Positions 18,193-28,372 of a stretch of DNA of 64,000 bases are shown here, piece by piece (the stretch's first letter is position 1; the number at the start of each line of letters is the position of its first letter). The notes under the pieces were generated by a model. That model ran no database searches, had not been told where the DNA came from, and saw only the letters and a program-made list of their open reading frames with translations. This stretch comes from Novosphingobium sp. 9U (lineage in GTDB: Bacteria > Pseudomonadota > Alphaproteobacteria > Sphingomonadales > Sphingomonadaceae), in assembly GCF_902506425.1 (NCBI RefSeq), contig NZ_LR732469.1, positions 2,155,285-2,219,284 on the forward strand, read 5' to 3'. The position numbers were made by a program, and so were the translations under genes.

Positions 18193-19614
18193 TCAGATCG
18201 CGACCGTACGCCCCGGGGGTGTCCCGGTGGTAGTGGTCACGGAAGTCGAGCGGGCGTTTGCCATTGCCAGCATATAGCGCACCTTCTTTCCTTCGTCATC
18301 CCCGCGTTCGCGGGAATGACGAGGTTGGAGAAAGCGAGCGAGCAGATCAGCCACGAGCCAGCCGCAGGCGAGGCAGACGAACGGCATGACCGGATAGTGG
18401 AAACGCGACTGCCCCGAGAACACGACCGCGATCAGCGAAGGGTAGGCGGCGACGCCCCAGGGCAGCAGCCACCAGCCGACCCAGCGCTGGCCTCCTGCTC
18501 GCCGGCGCAAGGTCATGACGGCGATGGCAACGGCAAAGCCGAGCATCAGCAGGGCATAATAGGCCTGGTTTGCCAGACGCACCGCTCGATACAGCAGCTC
18601 GAAACGGGCGTAGGATGGAGCCGCAGCCTGGTAGGCCCATTCCGCCTCGCCATCGGGCAGCCACAGGCGCGCGAGCTTCCTGGGCGCAAGAGCAAGGAAG
18701 CGCCCTGGGTGCTCCTTGATCCACTGCAATCCCAGCCGCTTGGCTTCGGCATCGCGGGTGACTTCGGTCAGATCCTGGCGCGCCATCAGCGCGGTGACGG
18801 TCGGGTCGTCGGGCGTGTAGTCGCCTGTGGCGGTGTCGTTGTTGCCAGTCAGCAGGGTGAAGCCGCCGTTGGTGGAGACCGCGACCCAGTGGCCGAGCTG
18901 CGCATGGTTGCGCAGGCTCCAGGGAAGCACCGTCAGCCCGGCGATGGCGAGGATCAGCGCGCCTTGGCCGACCAGCTTGGGCAGGCGCCGCCACACGTCT
19001 CCCACGCGCAGCCAGTCGATCGCGAAGAGCAGGGGCACCATGACCAGCGTTTGCGCCTTGACCAGCGTGGCGAAGCCGAACACCACGCCGGCCGCGACCA
19101 GCCACGGCAGCTCCAAGGAACCGGGGCGTCGCGCGATCACCAGCCAGCAGCCGAGCAGCAGCAGCGCGGTGTAGAACACCTCGGTCAGGCCGAGTGGGAC
19201 ATATGCGATCGCGTTGGGATAGATCGCGAGCAGCAGCAGCCCGAACCGCGCCGCGGCCTCGCTGGCGAACAGCCGCCGCCCCAGCAGCAGCGCGAGCCAT
19301 CCGGTCAGCACGGCGCTCGCCAGGTTGAACAGCCCGAGCGCCAGCAGCGACGGGCCGGTCACGCGGAACAGCACCGACATCGCCATCGGCCACCCGGCCG
19401 GCCAAAACGCGGTCGGCTGGCCGGCATTGTCGAGGTAGCCCTGGCCCGCGGCAAGGCTAGTGGCGCGCAGGATATACCATTCGGCATCCGAACTCGGCGC
19501 CACGGGGATCAGCAGGACGAGGAGACGCAGGCCGATGAACACGGCCCAGATCGCCCATAAGGCACGTGGGCTGTCGGCAAAGCGTGCCAGCAGGGGGGCT
19601 TGCGCAGGTCTCAT
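18193..19614 (-). CDS. glycosyltransferase family 39-type membrane protein
   Basis: A 473-residue polytopic membrane protein of the ArnT/PMT-like GT39/GT83 group, which moves sugars from polyprenyl phosphate donors to acceptors on the periplasmic side. The first periplasmic loop has the acidic pair in SSDAEWYILRATSLA (~residues 40-55), as expected for catalysis, and about ten hydrophobic helices follow. The last ~40 residues (PRHSRERGDDEGKK onward) are encoded by a palindromic repeat plus tail and look foreign to the domain, so the original stop may have been displaced. Substrate unknown. Confidence 0.85.
   Translation of the reverse strand: MRPAQAPLLARFADSPRALWAIWAVFIGLRLLVLLIPVAPSSDAEWYILRATSLAAGQGYLDNAGQPTAFWPAGWPMAMSVLFRVTGPSLLALGLFNLASAVLTGWLALLLGRRLFASEAAARFGLLLLAIYPNAIAYVPLGLTEVFYTALLLLGCWLVIARRPGSLELPWLVAAGVVFGFATLVKAQTLVMVPLLFAIDWLRVGDVWRRLPKLVGQGALILAIAGLTVLPWSLRNHAQLGHWVAVSTNGGFTLLTGNNDTATGDYTPDDPTVTALMARQDLTEVTRDAEAKRLGLQWIKEHPGRFLALAPRKLARLWLPDGEAEWAYQAAAPSYARFELLYRAVRLANQAYYALLMLGFAVAIAVMTLRRRAGGQRWVGWWLLPWGVAAYPSLIAVVFSGQSRFHYPVMPFVCLACGWLVADLLARFLQPRHSRERGDDEGKKVRYMLAMANARSTSVTTTTGTPPGRTVAI
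18293..18322. repeat. palindromic repeat, family B, inside the GT39 3' end
   Basis: TCGTCATCCCCGCG (18293-18306) and CGCGGGAATGACGA (18309-18322) form a 14-base-pair stem with one mismatch and a two-base gap. This sequence type recurs between genes in many sphingomonad and other proteobacterial genomes. Here it is read through by the glycosyltransferase frame. Confidence 0.8.
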
Positions 19615-19744
19615 CGGTTGCTTGTCCCTCCAGCTCCGGTTGCCGGTGTAGTTAGAGGTCGGCGCTTAAGATCGGATTGATGCTGGATGGCCTCGGGCGG
19701 CCTCAGACCTTGTACCTCCTCGAACCAATCGCCACTCTTCTCCC

Positions 19745-20503
19745 ATGGCCGACCTCGCGTATCACACCATGCCTGACGGCCGCCGCATCGCGCATCGCTT
19801 CACACTGGGCGCCATGTCCGGGGAGGGACCGACGGTGGTGTTCCTGCCCGGCTACAAGTCCGACATGGCCGGCAGCAAGGCCACCGCGCTGTTCGACGCT
19901 GCGAAGGCGCTCGGCCGTGGGGCGCTGTTGCTCGACTATTCGGGCTGCGGCGAAAGTTCGGGCTACTTCGCCGATGGCACGCTCTCCCGCTGGCGTGAGG
20001 AAGTGCTGGCCTTGATCGAGAAGCACTGTTCCGGTTCGCTCGTACTGGTGGGCTCCTCGATGGGCGGCTGGCTCATGCTGCTGGTCGCGATCGCGCTTCC
20101 GCCCGAGCGGATCGCCGGTCTGGTCGGCGTGGCTCCGGCGCCCGATTTCACCGACTGGGGCACGGCACCGGCCGATCAGGTCCGATTGACGGCGGGCGAG
20201 ACGCTGCTGGCCGACAATCCCTATGGACCCGAACCGACGCCCACTTACCCCGGCTTCTGGGCCGACGGCCAGGCACAGCGGCTGCTCGAGGGCGAGATCC
20301 CGCTCGACTGCCCGGTCCGGCTGCTTCACGGCCAGGCCGATGGTGACGTGCCTTGGGCCATCTCGCTGCGCCTGGCCGAAGCACTGCGTTCAGAGGCGGT
20401 GCAGGTCACGCTGATCAAGGACGGCGACCACCGCCTCTCGCGCGAAGCGGACATCGCGCTGCTGCGCCAGGCCGTCGGCGAACTCGCCGGCTGGACGCGG
20501 TAG
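19745..20503 (+). CDS. alpha/beta hydrolase, ABHD10-like
   Basis: A 252-residue serine hydrolase. The nucleophile elbow is GSSMGGW (~residues 102-108), the acid is likely the Asp in GQADGDVPW (~201-209) and the histidine lies in DGDHRLSR (~226-233). The N-terminal GYKSDMAGSKA and YSGCGESSG segments are typical of ABHD10-like thioesterases, which remove fatty acyl groups from proteins or hydrolyse acyl glucuronides. The substrate is not known. A TPR protein gene follows 18 bases downstream, in the same direction. Confidence 0.87.
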   Translation: MADLAYHTMPDGRRIAHRFTLGAMSGEGPTVVFLPGYKSDMAGSKATALFDAAKALGRGALLLDYSGCGESSGYFADGTLSRWREEVLALIEKHCSGSLVLVGSSMGGWLMLLVAIALPPERIAGLVGVAPAPDFTDWGTAPADQVRLTAGETLLADNPYGPEPTPTYPGFWADGQAQRLLEGEIPLDCPVRLLHGQADGDVPWAISLRLAEALRSEAVQVTLIKDGDHRLSREADIALLRQAVGELAGWTR

Positions 20504-20521
20504 GCCCTCTCGGAGAACCCC

Positions 20522-21367
20522 ATGCTGCCGCTGCTCCTCCCCATCCTGCAACTGGGCGCCTCGGTCACCTCGCTGCCGCCCGAGATGATCGACCAGAAGG
20601 CGATCGCCGCCAAGCGCCGCGCGCAGGAGACTGCGGCTTCGAGCGGCCCCGTGCTTCCTTATGCACGCACCGAAGGATGCATCGGCGAGATGGAAGCGAG
20701 CCCAGCCGCGGGAGCGCTAGCTGCGCAGAAGGCGCTGGACCGGGCGACCGGTCAGGAACGAGTGCGCGCGGGTCTGTGCCTCGGCGTGGCGCTCGGCACG
20801 CTGGGGCGGTGGAGCGAGGCGCAGAACGCCTTCCTGCGCGCGCGCGATGCCGCATCGCCGACGGATAATGCGAGCCGGGCGCGCCTGGGCGCCATGGCGG
20901 GCAACGCTGCCCTCGCCGGCGGTTCGGCATCGACGGCCGTGCCGCTGCTCGACGCGGCTGAGGCGCAAGCCAAATCGGCCAACGACGCCGATCTGATCAG
21001 CTCGATCGCGCTTGATCGCGCCAGGGCTTACGTCGCCCTCGGGCGGCAGGCTCCAGCCGAAGCGGCGCTCGCCGAGGCGCGCAATGCCGCGCCCGGCAAC
21101 GCGCAAGCGTGGCTGCTGTCGGCAACCCTGTCGCGCCGCGAGAACAAGCTTGCCGAAGCACAAGCCCAGATCGAGCGCGCCGCGCAGATCACGCCGCAGG
21201 ACCCCGAAATCGGGCTGGAGGCCGGCGTCATCGCCGTGCTCTCCGGCCGGGACGCCGCAGCCCGTAAGAGCTGGCAGTCGGTGCTTGCCACCGCGCCCGA
21301 AAGCGACGCCGCCAAGACGGCGAAGGGCTACCTCGCCCAACTCGATACCGGAGCTACCAAGCCATGA
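20522..21367 (+). CDS. TPR-repeat protein, probably periplasmic
   Basis: A 281-residue protein with a hydrophobic N-terminus (MLPLLLPILQLGASV) that may be a signal peptide or anchor, and at least four degenerate tetratricopeptide repeats between residues ~80 and 270 (for example AAQKALDRATGQERVRAGL, ALGTLGRWSEAQNAFLRA, ARAYVALGRQAPAEAALAEA, AQAQIERAAQITPQDPE). It probably mediates protein contacts. Its stop overlaps the next gene by four bases (ATGA), and an alpha/beta hydrolase precedes it, but the function of the group is unclear. Confidence 0.8.
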   Translation: MLPLLLPILQLGASVTSLPPEMIDQKAIAAKRRAQETAASSGPVLPYARTEGCIGEMEASPAAGALAAQKALDRATGQERVRAGLCLGVALGTLGRWSEAQNAFLRARDAASPTDNASRARLGAMAGNAALAGGSASTAVPLLDAAEAQAKSANDADLISSIALDRARAYVALGRQAPAEAALAEARNAAPGNAQAWLLSATLSRRENKLAEAQAQIERAAQITPQDPEIGLEAGVIAVLSGRDAAARKSWQSVLATAPESDAAKTAKGYLAQLDTGATKP

Positions 21368-22353
21368 CCCCACTTTCCGTCCTGGACCTGATCCCCGTTC
21401 GCGACGGCGGTTCGGTGGCCGAATCGCTGACCGAAGCCGCCAAGACCGCGCAAGTCGCGGAAAAGGCCGGCTATGCGCGGTACTGGGTGGCCGAGCATCA
21501 CGGCATGGACGGCATCGCCGGCGGCGCGACGTCGGTGGTGCTTGCGCACATCGGCGCTGCGACTTCGACCATCCGCATCGGGGCGGGCGGGATCATGCTG
21601 CCCAACCACACGCCCTACGTCATCGCGGAGCAGTTCGGCACGCTGGATGCCATGTTCCCGGGCCGCGTCGACCTGGGCCTCGGTCGAGCGCCGGGAGCGG
21701 ACGGGCGGCTCGCCTATGCCCTGCGCAAGGACATCCGGCAGGCCTCCGACGCCTTCCCGCAGGACGTCGTCGAGCTGCGCGCCCGCTTCCAGGGCCAGGC
21801 GCTCCACGGCGTCTCCGCACCGCAAGCCGCCGGCGCCGAGGTCGAGATGTGGATCCTGGGTTCGAGCACGTTCGGGGCGCAGCTGGCCGCGATGCTGGGC
21901 CTGCCCTACGCCTTCGCCTCGCATTTCGCGCCGGCGCAGCTCGACCAGGCAGCTGCCATTTACCGCGAGCGGTTCGAGCCCTCCGAAACGCTCGATAAGC
22001 CTCACTTCATGGCCGCGATCAACGTCATGGCGGCCGACACCGATGAGGAGGCCTGGTACTTGGCCTCGACCAACGACCAGGCCTTCGTGGCGCTGCGCTC
22101 CGGCACGCCGGGTCGGGCCAAGCCGCCGATCCGCGGTTATCGCGACACGCTCCGGCCGCATGAACTCGCCATGCTCGATCAGATGCGCTCGGTCAGCGCG
22201 ATCGGTTCGCCCGAGACGGTGCGGGCAGGGCTGGAAGCCTTCGTCCAGCGCACCCAGGCCGACGAGCTGATCATCTCTGGTTCGACATACGATCCGGAAC
22301 AGATGCGCCGCTCGCTGGAACTGACGATGGATGCGGTGCGCCAGCCGGCCTGA
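21364..22353 (+). CDS. LLM-class flavin-dependent oxidoreductase
   Basis: A 329-residue luciferase-like monooxygenase of the MsnO8/YhbW group. It begins with LSVLDLIPVRDG and has the typical YWVAEHH (~residues 41-47), GAGGIMLPNHTPYVIAEQFGTL (~79-98) and FPGRVDLGLGRAPG (~101-114) segments, the last characteristic of this clade. It uses reduced FMN; the substrate is unknown. The start overlaps the TPR gene stop by four bases, so the two are probably translated together. Confidence 0.9.
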   Translation: MTPLSVLDLIPVRDGGSVAESLTEAAKTAQVAEKAGYARYWVAEHHGMDGIAGGATSVVLAHIGAATSTIRIGAGGIMLPNHTPYVIAEQFGTLDAMFPGRVDLGLGRAPGADGRLAYALRKDIRQASDAFPQDVVELRARFQGQALHGVSAPQAAGAEVEMWILGSSTFGAQLAAMLGLPYAFASHFAPAQLDQAAAIYRERFEPSETLDKPHFMAAINVMAADTDEEAWYLASTNDQAFVALRSGTPGRAKPPIRGYRDTLRPHELAMLDQMRSVSAIGSPETVRAGLEAFVQRTQADELIISGSTYDPEQMRRSLELTMDAVRQPA

Positions 22354-22413
22354 CGCGGTGGCGCAAATGTGAGCCATTGACGCGCGGACCATTTTCTCCG
22401 AACCACGCCCGCC

Positions 22414-23640
22414 ATGGAAACAGCAGACGTCGTCATCGTGGGAGCGGGACATGCGGGCGCACAGGCCGCAATCGCGCTGAGGCAGAACGGGTTCACCGGC
22501 ACCGTCGTGGTGATCGGTCGCGAGCCGGAGTATCCGTACGAGCGTCCACCGCTCTCCAAGGAATACTTCGCGCGCGAGAAGACGTTCGACCGGCTCTACA
22601 TCCGCCCGGCGACGTTCTGGGCCGAGAAGGAAGTGCACTTCGAACTCGGCGTGGAAGTGACCAAGGTCGATGCCGCCGCGCACGAGGTCACGCTCTCCAA
22701 CGGCAACAAGCTGGGCTACGGCAAGCTGATCTGGGCTGCGGGCGGCGATCCGCGTCGCCTGTCCTGCTCAGGCGCGGAACTGGCCGGGGTGCATGCGGTG
22801 CGCACCCGGCAGGACTGCGACTTGCTGATGAGCGAGGTCGATGCGGGCACCAACCGCATCGTTGTCATCGGCGGCGGCTACATCGGCCTCGAAGCCGCCG
22901 CGGTGCTCAGCAAGCTGGGCTGCCACGTCACGCTGCTGGAAGCCTTGCCGCGCGTGCTGGCGCGGGTCGCCGGCGAGGAGCTGTCCGCCTTCTACCAGAA
23001 GGAGCACCGCGATCACGGCGTCGACTTGCGCACCGGCGTCGCGGTTGATTGCATCCTGGGTGATGGGCACAAGGTTACCGGCGTTCAGCTGGCCGACGGT
23101 GAAGTGCTGCCGGCCCAGGCGGTGATCGTGGGCATCGGCATCGTACCCGCAGTCGGCCCCTTGATCGTGGCGGGAGCGAGCGGCGCCAACGGCGTCGACG
23201 TCGACGAGTTCTGCCGCACCTCGCTGCCCGACATCTATGCCGTGGGTGACTGCGCCGCATTCGCCTGCGACTTCGCCGGCGGCACGGTGATGCGCGTCGA
23301 ATCGGTCCAGAACGCCAACGATATGGCGACTTGCGTCGCCAAGGCGATCTGCGGCGACGAGAAGCCGTACAAGGCTTTCCCGTGGTTCTGGTCCAACCAG
23401 TATGACCTGCGGCTGCAGACTGCCGGCATCAACGTGGGCTACGACAAGGTCGTTGTGCGCGGCGAGCCGGAGGCCCGCGCCTTCAGCGTCATCTACCTGA
23501 AGGAAGGCCGCGTGCTGGCGCTCGATTGCGTCAACATGGTCAAGGACTACGTACAGGGGCGCAAGCTGGTGGAAGCTGGCGCCAAGCCCGACATCGCCGC
23601 GCTGGCGGACAAGGACAGGCCGCTGAAGGAACTCGTCTGA
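22414..23640 (+). CDS. FAD-dependent ferredoxin/rubredoxin reductase
   Basis: A 408-residue NAD(P)H:ferredoxin-type reductase of the class used by dioxygenase and cytochrome P450 systems. An FAD Rossmann motif lies at the N-terminus ([17 protein letters not shown], ~residues 5-21), a second NAD motif at [17 protein letters not shown] (~149-165), and the FAD ribityl site at YAVGDCAAF (~274-282). The C-terminal reductase domain ([10 protein letters not shown]...) is present. No ferredoxin or oxygenase gene is next to it, so the partner must be elsewhere. Confidence 0.9.
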   Translation: METADVVIVGAGHAGAQAAIALRQNGFTGTVVVIGREPEYPYERPPLSKEYFAREKTFDRLYIRPATFWAEKEVHFELGVEVTKVDAAAHEVTLSNGNKLGYGKLIWAAGGDPRRLSCSGAELAGVHAVRTRQDCDLLMSEVDAGTNRIVVIGGGYIGLEAAAVLSKLGCHVTLLEALPRVLARVAGEELSAFYQKEHRDHGVDLRTGVAVDCILGDGHKVTGVQLADGEVLPAQAVIVGIGIVPAVGPLIVAGASGANGVDVDEFCRTSLPDIYAVGDCAAFACDFAGGTVMRVESVQNANDMATCVAKAICGDEKPYKAFPWFWSNQYDLRLQTAGINVGYDKVVVRGEPEARAFSVIYLKEGRVLALDCVNMVKDYVQGRKLVEAGAKPDIAALADKDRPLKELV

Positions 23641-23642
23641 CG

Positions 23643-24923
23643 GTGACCGTTTTCGGGGTATACCGCCAGCACGGCCGCGTGCTGATCGCCAGTCTGGTCG
23701 GCACCGCGGTCGAGTTCTACGACTTCTACATATACGCAACAGCAGCGGCGCTGGTGTTCGGGCCGCTGTTCTTCCCGGCGACCTCGCCATCGGCGCAGCA
23801 GCTGGCGGCTTATGCCAGCTTCGGCATTGCCTTCGTCGCCCGTCCGCTGGGCGCGGCGCTGTTCGGGCATTTCGGCGATCGCATCGGTCGCAAGTCGACG
23901 CTGGTCGCCTCGCTCCTGCTGATGGGCGGCGCGACGGTGCTGATCGGCGTGCTGCCGACCTATCAGAGCGTGGGCTGGTACGCCCCGCTGCTGCTATGCC
24001 TGCTGCGCTTCGGACAGGGCCTGGGTCTCGGCGGCGAATGGGGCGGGGCCGCGCTTTTGGCTGTTGAGAATGCGCCCGAGGGCTGGCGTGCGCGCTTCGG
24101 CATGGCGCCGCAATTGGGCGCTCCAGTCGGCTTCCTGGCGGCGAACGGGCTGTTCCTGATCCTCAGCACCAGCATGAGCGAGGCGCAGTTCCTCGCCTGG
24201 GGTTGGCGCCTGCCGTTCCTGCTGAGCTCGGTGCTGGTCGGCCTGGGCTTGTGGATCCGCTTCCGCCTGGCCGATACGCCTGCGGCCGCCGCCATCGAAC
24301 ACGATCACCCGACCACCATCCCGTTCTTCGAGCTTTTCCGCACCCATTGGCGACAGACGCTGGCCGGCACTTTCGCGGTCGTGGCGTGCTTTGCGATCTA
24401 CTACCTGACGACGGCCTTTGCGTTGGGCTACGGCACCACCGAGCTGGCCTACGACAAGCGCGAGTTCCTGAGCGTGCAGCTGTTCGCCATCCTGTTCATG
24501 GCGCTGGGCATCGTCGTGGCCGGATATGCCGCCGACAAGCGCAGCTCGCGCGGCGTGCTCATGCTGGGCAGCGGCGTGGCGGTGCTGGTCGGGCTAGTCA
24601 TGGGGCCGATGTTTGGGAGCGGATCGCTCTCGCTCGTCGCGCTGTTCCTGTGCCTGGGCCTGTTCACCATGGGCCTGGTCTATGGCCCGCTCGCTTCGCT
24701 GCTGCCGCAGCTGTTCCCGGCGCGCGTGCGCTACACCGGAGTATCGATCGCCTTCAACGTCGGCGGCATCCTGGGTGGCGGCTTCGCACCGGCGGTAGCG
24801 CAAGGGCTTGCCGATCGGGGCGGCCTCGCATTCGTGGGGCTCTACATCTCGGGCGCGGCGGTGCTGACTTTGGTCGGACTCTTGGCGGTTCCGGCACGGA
24901 CGGAGCGAGAGTTCAGGGTTTGA
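23643..24923 (+). CDS. MFS transporter, metabolite:H+ symporter (ProP/ShiA-like)
   Basis: A 426-residue major facilitator protein of the ProP/KgtP/ShiA branch: the opening [31 protein letters not shown] is diagnostic, followed by [14 protein letters not shown] (loop 2-3 motif, ~72-85) and [19 protein letters not shown] (~122-140). Twelve hydrophobic segments can be traced. Substrates of relatives include organic acids, shikimate and osmoprotectants. The start is GTG 23643, two bases after the FAD reductase stop. Its last 11 bases overlap the 3' end of the convergent queG gene. Confidence 0.88.
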   Translation: MTVFGVYRQHGRVLIASLVGTAVEFYDFYIYATAAALVFGPLFFPATSPSAQQLAAYASFGIAFVARPLGAALFGHFGDRIGRKSTLVASLLLMGGATVLIGVLPTYQSVGWYAPLLLCLLRFGQGLGLGGEWGGAALLAVENAPEGWRARFGMAPQLGAPVGFLAANGLFLILSTSMSEAQFLAWGWRLPFLLSSVLVGLGLWIRFRLADTPAAAAIEHDHPTTIPFFELFRTHWRQTLAGTFAVVACFAIYYLTTAFALGYGTTELAYDKREFLSVQLFAILFMALGIVVAGYAADKRSSRGVLMLGSGVAVLVGLVMGPMFGSGSLSLVALFLCLGLFTMGLVYGPLASLLPQLFPARVRYTGVSIAFNVGGILGGGFAPAVAQGLADRGGLAFVGLYISGAAVLTLVGLLAVPARTEREFRV

Positions 24924-26013
24924 ACGAAGAGGAGGGCTGTGGCTTCGTGTGACTAAGCCGCGCTGCCGCCCACTGCGCAGCGTCGGCCACGACCTCATCC
25001 GGATCGTCGCAGAGCGGCACAACCTGCTCCAGCAGCTCCGCCCGACCGCTGTTCCCCGCCGCGTAGAGGCAATTGCGCACGAATCGGTTCCTCCCGATCC
25101 GCTTGATCGGCGAGCCGCTGAACAGCTGGCGAAAGCCCGCATCGTCTAGCGTCAGCAAATCGCGCAGCTCCGCGGCAGTCAGTTCGGCGCGCGGCAGGTA
25201 GGCGCGGAAGGCATGCGCATCCCGGGCAAACTTGTTCCACGGGCACACCGCCAGGCAATCGTCGCAACCGTAGATGCGATTACCCAGCTTGCCGCGCAGC
25301 TCGATCGGCACCGGCCCCTTGTGCTCGATCGTGAGGTAACTGATGCAACGCCGCGCATCGAGGCGGTAGGGCGCGGGAAAAGCCTGGGTCGGGCAAGCGT
25401 CCTGGCACGCCCGGCACGAGCCGCAGCGGTCCGTCGTCGGCTGCTCCGGCGGCAGCTCCAAGGTCGTATAGATCTCGCCCAGGAACAGCCAGGAGCCATG
25501 GTCGCGGCTGACCAGGTTGGTGTGCTTGCCCTGCCAGCCCAGACCTGCGGCCTGCGCCAGCGGCTTCTCCATCACCGGCGCGGTATCGGTGAACACCTTC
25601 ACCTGCGGCGAACCCAGGCCATACCTCGGCGCTTCGGCGACCATCCAACGCGCCAATGCCTTCAGCGCCTTCTTCAGCGCGTCGTGATAATCCGCCCCTT
25701 GCGCATAGGCGGAGATCCGGGCGCGTTCGCCATGCGCGGCCAAGCGCAACGGGTCGCCTGCGGGCGCATAGCTCATCCCCAATGCGATCACGCTGCGTGC
25801 CTCGGGCCAGAGCGCTTGGGGCGCCTGGCGCTGGTGGGCGCGTTCCGCCATCCATGCCATGGTGCCGTGCATGCCCTGCGCTAGCCAGGCGGAGAGCCGA
25901 TCGCCGTGGACCGGATCGGTGCCCGCCGGCGCAATGCCGAACGCGCAGAACCCGACCGCGCGCGCCTCACGCTCCAGCGCCTCCACGAAGCCGGTTAGGT
26001 CGCCCTTAACCAC
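24913..26013 (-). CDS. queG: epoxyqueuosine reductase
   Basis: Reduces epoxyqueuosine to queuosine at the wobble position of GUN-anticodon tRNAs, using cobalamin and two [4Fe-4S] clusters. The 366-residue protein has the catalytic Asp region [17 protein letters not shown] and GWQGKHTN, the two cluster motifs [16 protein letters not shown] and [11 protein letters not shown], and a C-terminal HEAT-like extension. I start it at GTG 26013, which brings the first helix to family length; an in-frame ATG at 26061 would lie back to back with the ABC ATPase start. Its 3' end overlaps that of the MFS gene by 11 bases. Confidence 0.9.
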   Translation of the reverse strand: MVKGDLTGFVEALEREARAVGFCAFGIAPAGTDPVHGDRLSAWLAQGMHGTMAWMAERAHQRQAPQALWPEARSVIALGMSYAPAGDPLRLAAHGERARISAYAQGADYHDALKKALKALARWMVAEAPRYGLGSPQVKVFTDTAPVMEKPLAQAAGLGWQGKHTNLVSRDHGSWLFLGEIYTTLELPPEQPTTDRCGSCRACQDACPTQAFPAPYRLDARRCISYLTIEHKGPVPIELRGKLGNRIYGCDDCLAVCPWNKFARDAHAFRAYLPRAELTAAELRDLLTLDDAGFRQLFSGSPIKRIGRNRFVRNCLYAAGNSGRAELLEQVVPLCDDPDEVVADAAQWAAARLSHTKPQPSSSFKP

Positions 26014-26059
26014 GCTTGCGGATGCTGGTGTTGACGTGCCACGGGGTAGGGGCGCCTGC

Positions 26060-27070
26060 ATGAAGGTCGAGATAGGAGAAGCAAGCTTGGTGGGCAACGC
26101 GGCCCTGTCTACACCGGCAGCGCTTTCCTCACGGCCCTTGGCGATCGAGGCGCGCGGCCTGGTCAAGCGCTTCGATGGCTTCACGGCCGTCGACGGCGTC
26201 GATCTGTCGGTACCCGAAGGCGCGGTCTACGGCATCCTCGGGCCCAATGGTGCGGGCAAAACCACCACCTTGCGCATGCTGCTGGGGATCATCGACCCCG
26301 ATGCCGGCACTCGCCGTATCCTGGGCGCCGAGCGGCCGCACGACGTCGCCCGCGCGATCGGCTATCTGCCCGAGGAGCGCGGTCTCTACCCCTCGATGAA
26401 GGCCTATGAGGCGATCGCCTTCATCGGCGCCTTGCGCGGATTGCCGCTGAAGGAAGGCCGCCGCCGCGGACGTGAACTGTTGGAGGCGCAGGGTCTTGGC
26501 TATGCCGCCGACCGGCAGATCCGCCAGATGTCGAAGGGCATGGCGCAGCAGGTGCAGATCCTGGGCACCCTGGTGCACCGTCCTCGCCTGGTGGTGCTGG
26601 ACGAGCCGTTCTCCGGTCTCGACGCGCTCAACCAGGGCAAGCTGGAGACGGTGATCCGTGGCCTTGCCGCGGACGGCACCACCGTGATCTTCTCAACCCA
26701 CGTCATCGCCCATGCGGAGCGCCTGTGCGACGAAGTGGCGATCATCGCGGGCGGCAAGGTGCCCTTCGCCGGCCCTGTCGACGTCGCCCGCGACCGTATC
26801 CCACCGCAAGTCCGGCTGGAGACGAGAGCCGAGGACGGCCCCTGGCGCACCGCGCTGCCGGCCACCGCCCGCCGCGAAGGTCGCTACTGGCTCTTCGCTT
26901 TACCTGACTCGGGTGTGGAGCCGCTGCTGCGGCGGTTGATCGAGGGTGAGGCTGGCATCCTCTCGCTCTCGATCGAGAGGGCCGGTTTGCACGACGCCTT
27001 TGTCGCCATCGCCGGCGAGGCGGCGGCCAAGGCATTGGAAGCCGGCGCGCCCGAGGAGGACGGCAAGTGA
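26060..27070 (+). CDS. ABC transporter ATP-binding protein, NatA-like
   Basis: A 336-residue ATPase of an ABC-2 type exporter. Walker [11 protein letters not shown] (~residues 68-77), the signature QMSKGMAQQ (~157-165), Walker [13 protein letters not shown] (~178-189) and the H-loop STHV (~216) are all intact. A C-terminal DUF4162-like domain follows (~235-330). A GGTAGGGG ribosome-binding site precedes ATG 26060. The 3' end overlaps the permease start by four bases, forming a two-gene sodium- or drug-export-like unit. Confidence 0.9.
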   Translation: MKVEIGEASLVGNAALSTPAALSSRPLAIEARGLVKRFDGFTAVDGVDLSVPEGAVYGILGPNGAGKTTTLRMLLGIIDPDAGTRRILGAERPHDVARAIGYLPEERGLYPSMKAYEAIAFIGALRGLPLKEGRRRGRELLEAQGLGYAADRQIRQMSKGMAQQVQILGTLVHRPRLVVLDEPFSGLDALNQGKLETVIRGLAADGTTVIFSTHVIAHAERLCDEVAIIAGGKVPFAGPVDVARDRIPPQVRLETRAEDGPWRTALPATARREGRYWLFALPDSGVEPLLRRLIEGEAGILSLSIERAGLHDAFVAIAGEAAAKALEAGAPEEDGK

Positions 27071-28314
27071 GCTCCGGTTCGCCGCGCGCCGAGCGCCTGT
27101 CGCTGTTCGCCGCCGCTTTCGTTATCGCCCGGCGTGACTTCATGGCGATCCTGTTCAGCCGCAGCTTCTTTTTCTTCCTGCTCGGGCCGCTGTTCCCGCT
27201 GCTGGTTGCGGGGCTTGCCGGTGGCGTCGGCGAGAAGCTGAACGATTCGATGCGCCGACCGCAGCTGGGCGTCGCCATGGCGGCACCCGATCTCGATGCT
27301 GCTTTGCGTGCGCAGACTGCCTTGGCCAGCCAGCTGGGCGACGGCGTGCCGCCGATGCTGGTGCTGAAGCGACTCGCGCCGGGCGAGACGTTCGATCCTC
27401 GCGCTGCGCTCACGCAAGGCGGCCATGCCGATGTCGCCGCCGTGCTCACCGGCACGCTGGCGCACCCGGTGCTCACCGGCACCAAGGAGCAGATCGCCGA
27501 TTGGGCCGGCCCGGTCAGCCTAGTCGCCGCCGCAGCAGTCCACGGCGTGCCGGGCCCGGCTCCGCAAGTCGCACTGCAGAGCACGGCGTCGAGCGGCGCG
27601 AGCGAGCACAAGGGGCAGATGATGACGGCTCAGGCCGCGCAGACGCTGCTGTTCCTGCTCACCATGCTGCTCGCCGGCATGGTGCTGTCCAACCTGGTCG
27701 AGGAGAAGGGCAACAAGGTCATCGAGATCCTCGCAGCGGCGATCCCGATGGATGCGGTGTTCTTCGGCAAGCTGTTCGCGATGCTTGGCATCTCGTTCGT
27801 CGGCATCGCCGTGTGGGGCGGAGCGGCAGGGCTTTTCACCTTGGCGACCGGCGGCAGCTTCGCCGCCTTGCCCGCGCCCGCCGTGGGCTGGTCCGCGTTG
27901 GTGGCGCTCGGCGTCCTCTACTTTGCGATGGCGTATCTGCTGCTTGGCTCGGTGTTCCTGGCGATCGGATCGCTGGCGGCGACCGTGCGCGAGGTGCAGA
28001 CGCTCTCGATGCCTGCCACGATGATGCAGCTGGTGGTGTTCTTCCTGGCGACCTACGCGATGACGCAGCCGGGCAGCCCGGCCGAGATCTTCGCCATCGT
28101 CTTCCCGTTCAGCTCGCCTTTCGCGATGCTGGCACGCGCGGCACAGGAACCGGGCCTGGGGCAGCACGTGCTGGCGATCGGCTGGCAGGCGCTCTGCGTC
28201 CTGGTGATGGTGCGCGCCGGCTCCAAGCTGTTCCGCAAGCGGGTGATGAAGTCGGGACCGGCGAGCCTCAAGCGCCGCGGGCTGTTCGCGTGGGCTAGGC
28301 GCGCCCGCACTTGA
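27067..28314 (+). CDS. ABC-2 type transporter permease, NatB-like
   Basis: The membrane partner of the preceding ATPase, 415 residues, starting at GTG inside the previous stop. One N-terminal helix (~residues 32-55) is followed by a large extracytoplasmic domain (~55-190) and five to six helices in the C-terminal half, the architecture of NatB-type ABC-2 permeases. The conserved NLVEEKGNKVIEILAAAIPMDAVFFGKL segment is at ~206-233. Exported substrate unknown. Confidence 0.88.
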   Translation: MSSGSPRAERLSLFAAAFVIARRDFMAILFSRSFFFFLLGPLFPLLVAGLAGGVGEKLNDSMRRPQLGVAMAAPDLDAALRAQTALASQLGDGVPPMLVLKRLAPGETFDPRAALTQGGHADVAAVLTGTLAHPVLTGTKEQIADWAGPVSLVAAAAVHGVPGPAPQVALQSTASSGASEHKGQMMTAQAAQTLLFLLTMLLAGMVLSNLVEEKGNKVIEILAAAIPMDAVFFGKLFAMLGISFVGIAVWGGAAGLFTLATGGSFAALPAPAVGWSALVALGVLYFAMAYLLLGSVFLAIGSLAATVREVQTLSMPATMMQLVVFFLATYAMTQPGSPAEIFAIVFPFSSPFAMLARAAQEPGLGQHVLAIGWQALCVLVMVRAGSKLFRKRVMKSGPASLKRRGLFAWARRART

Positions 28315-28372
28315 GGGCAGCCGATCGACACGGCTGATTGACAGGGGCCTTTGCCATGCCGACCTTGGCGGC

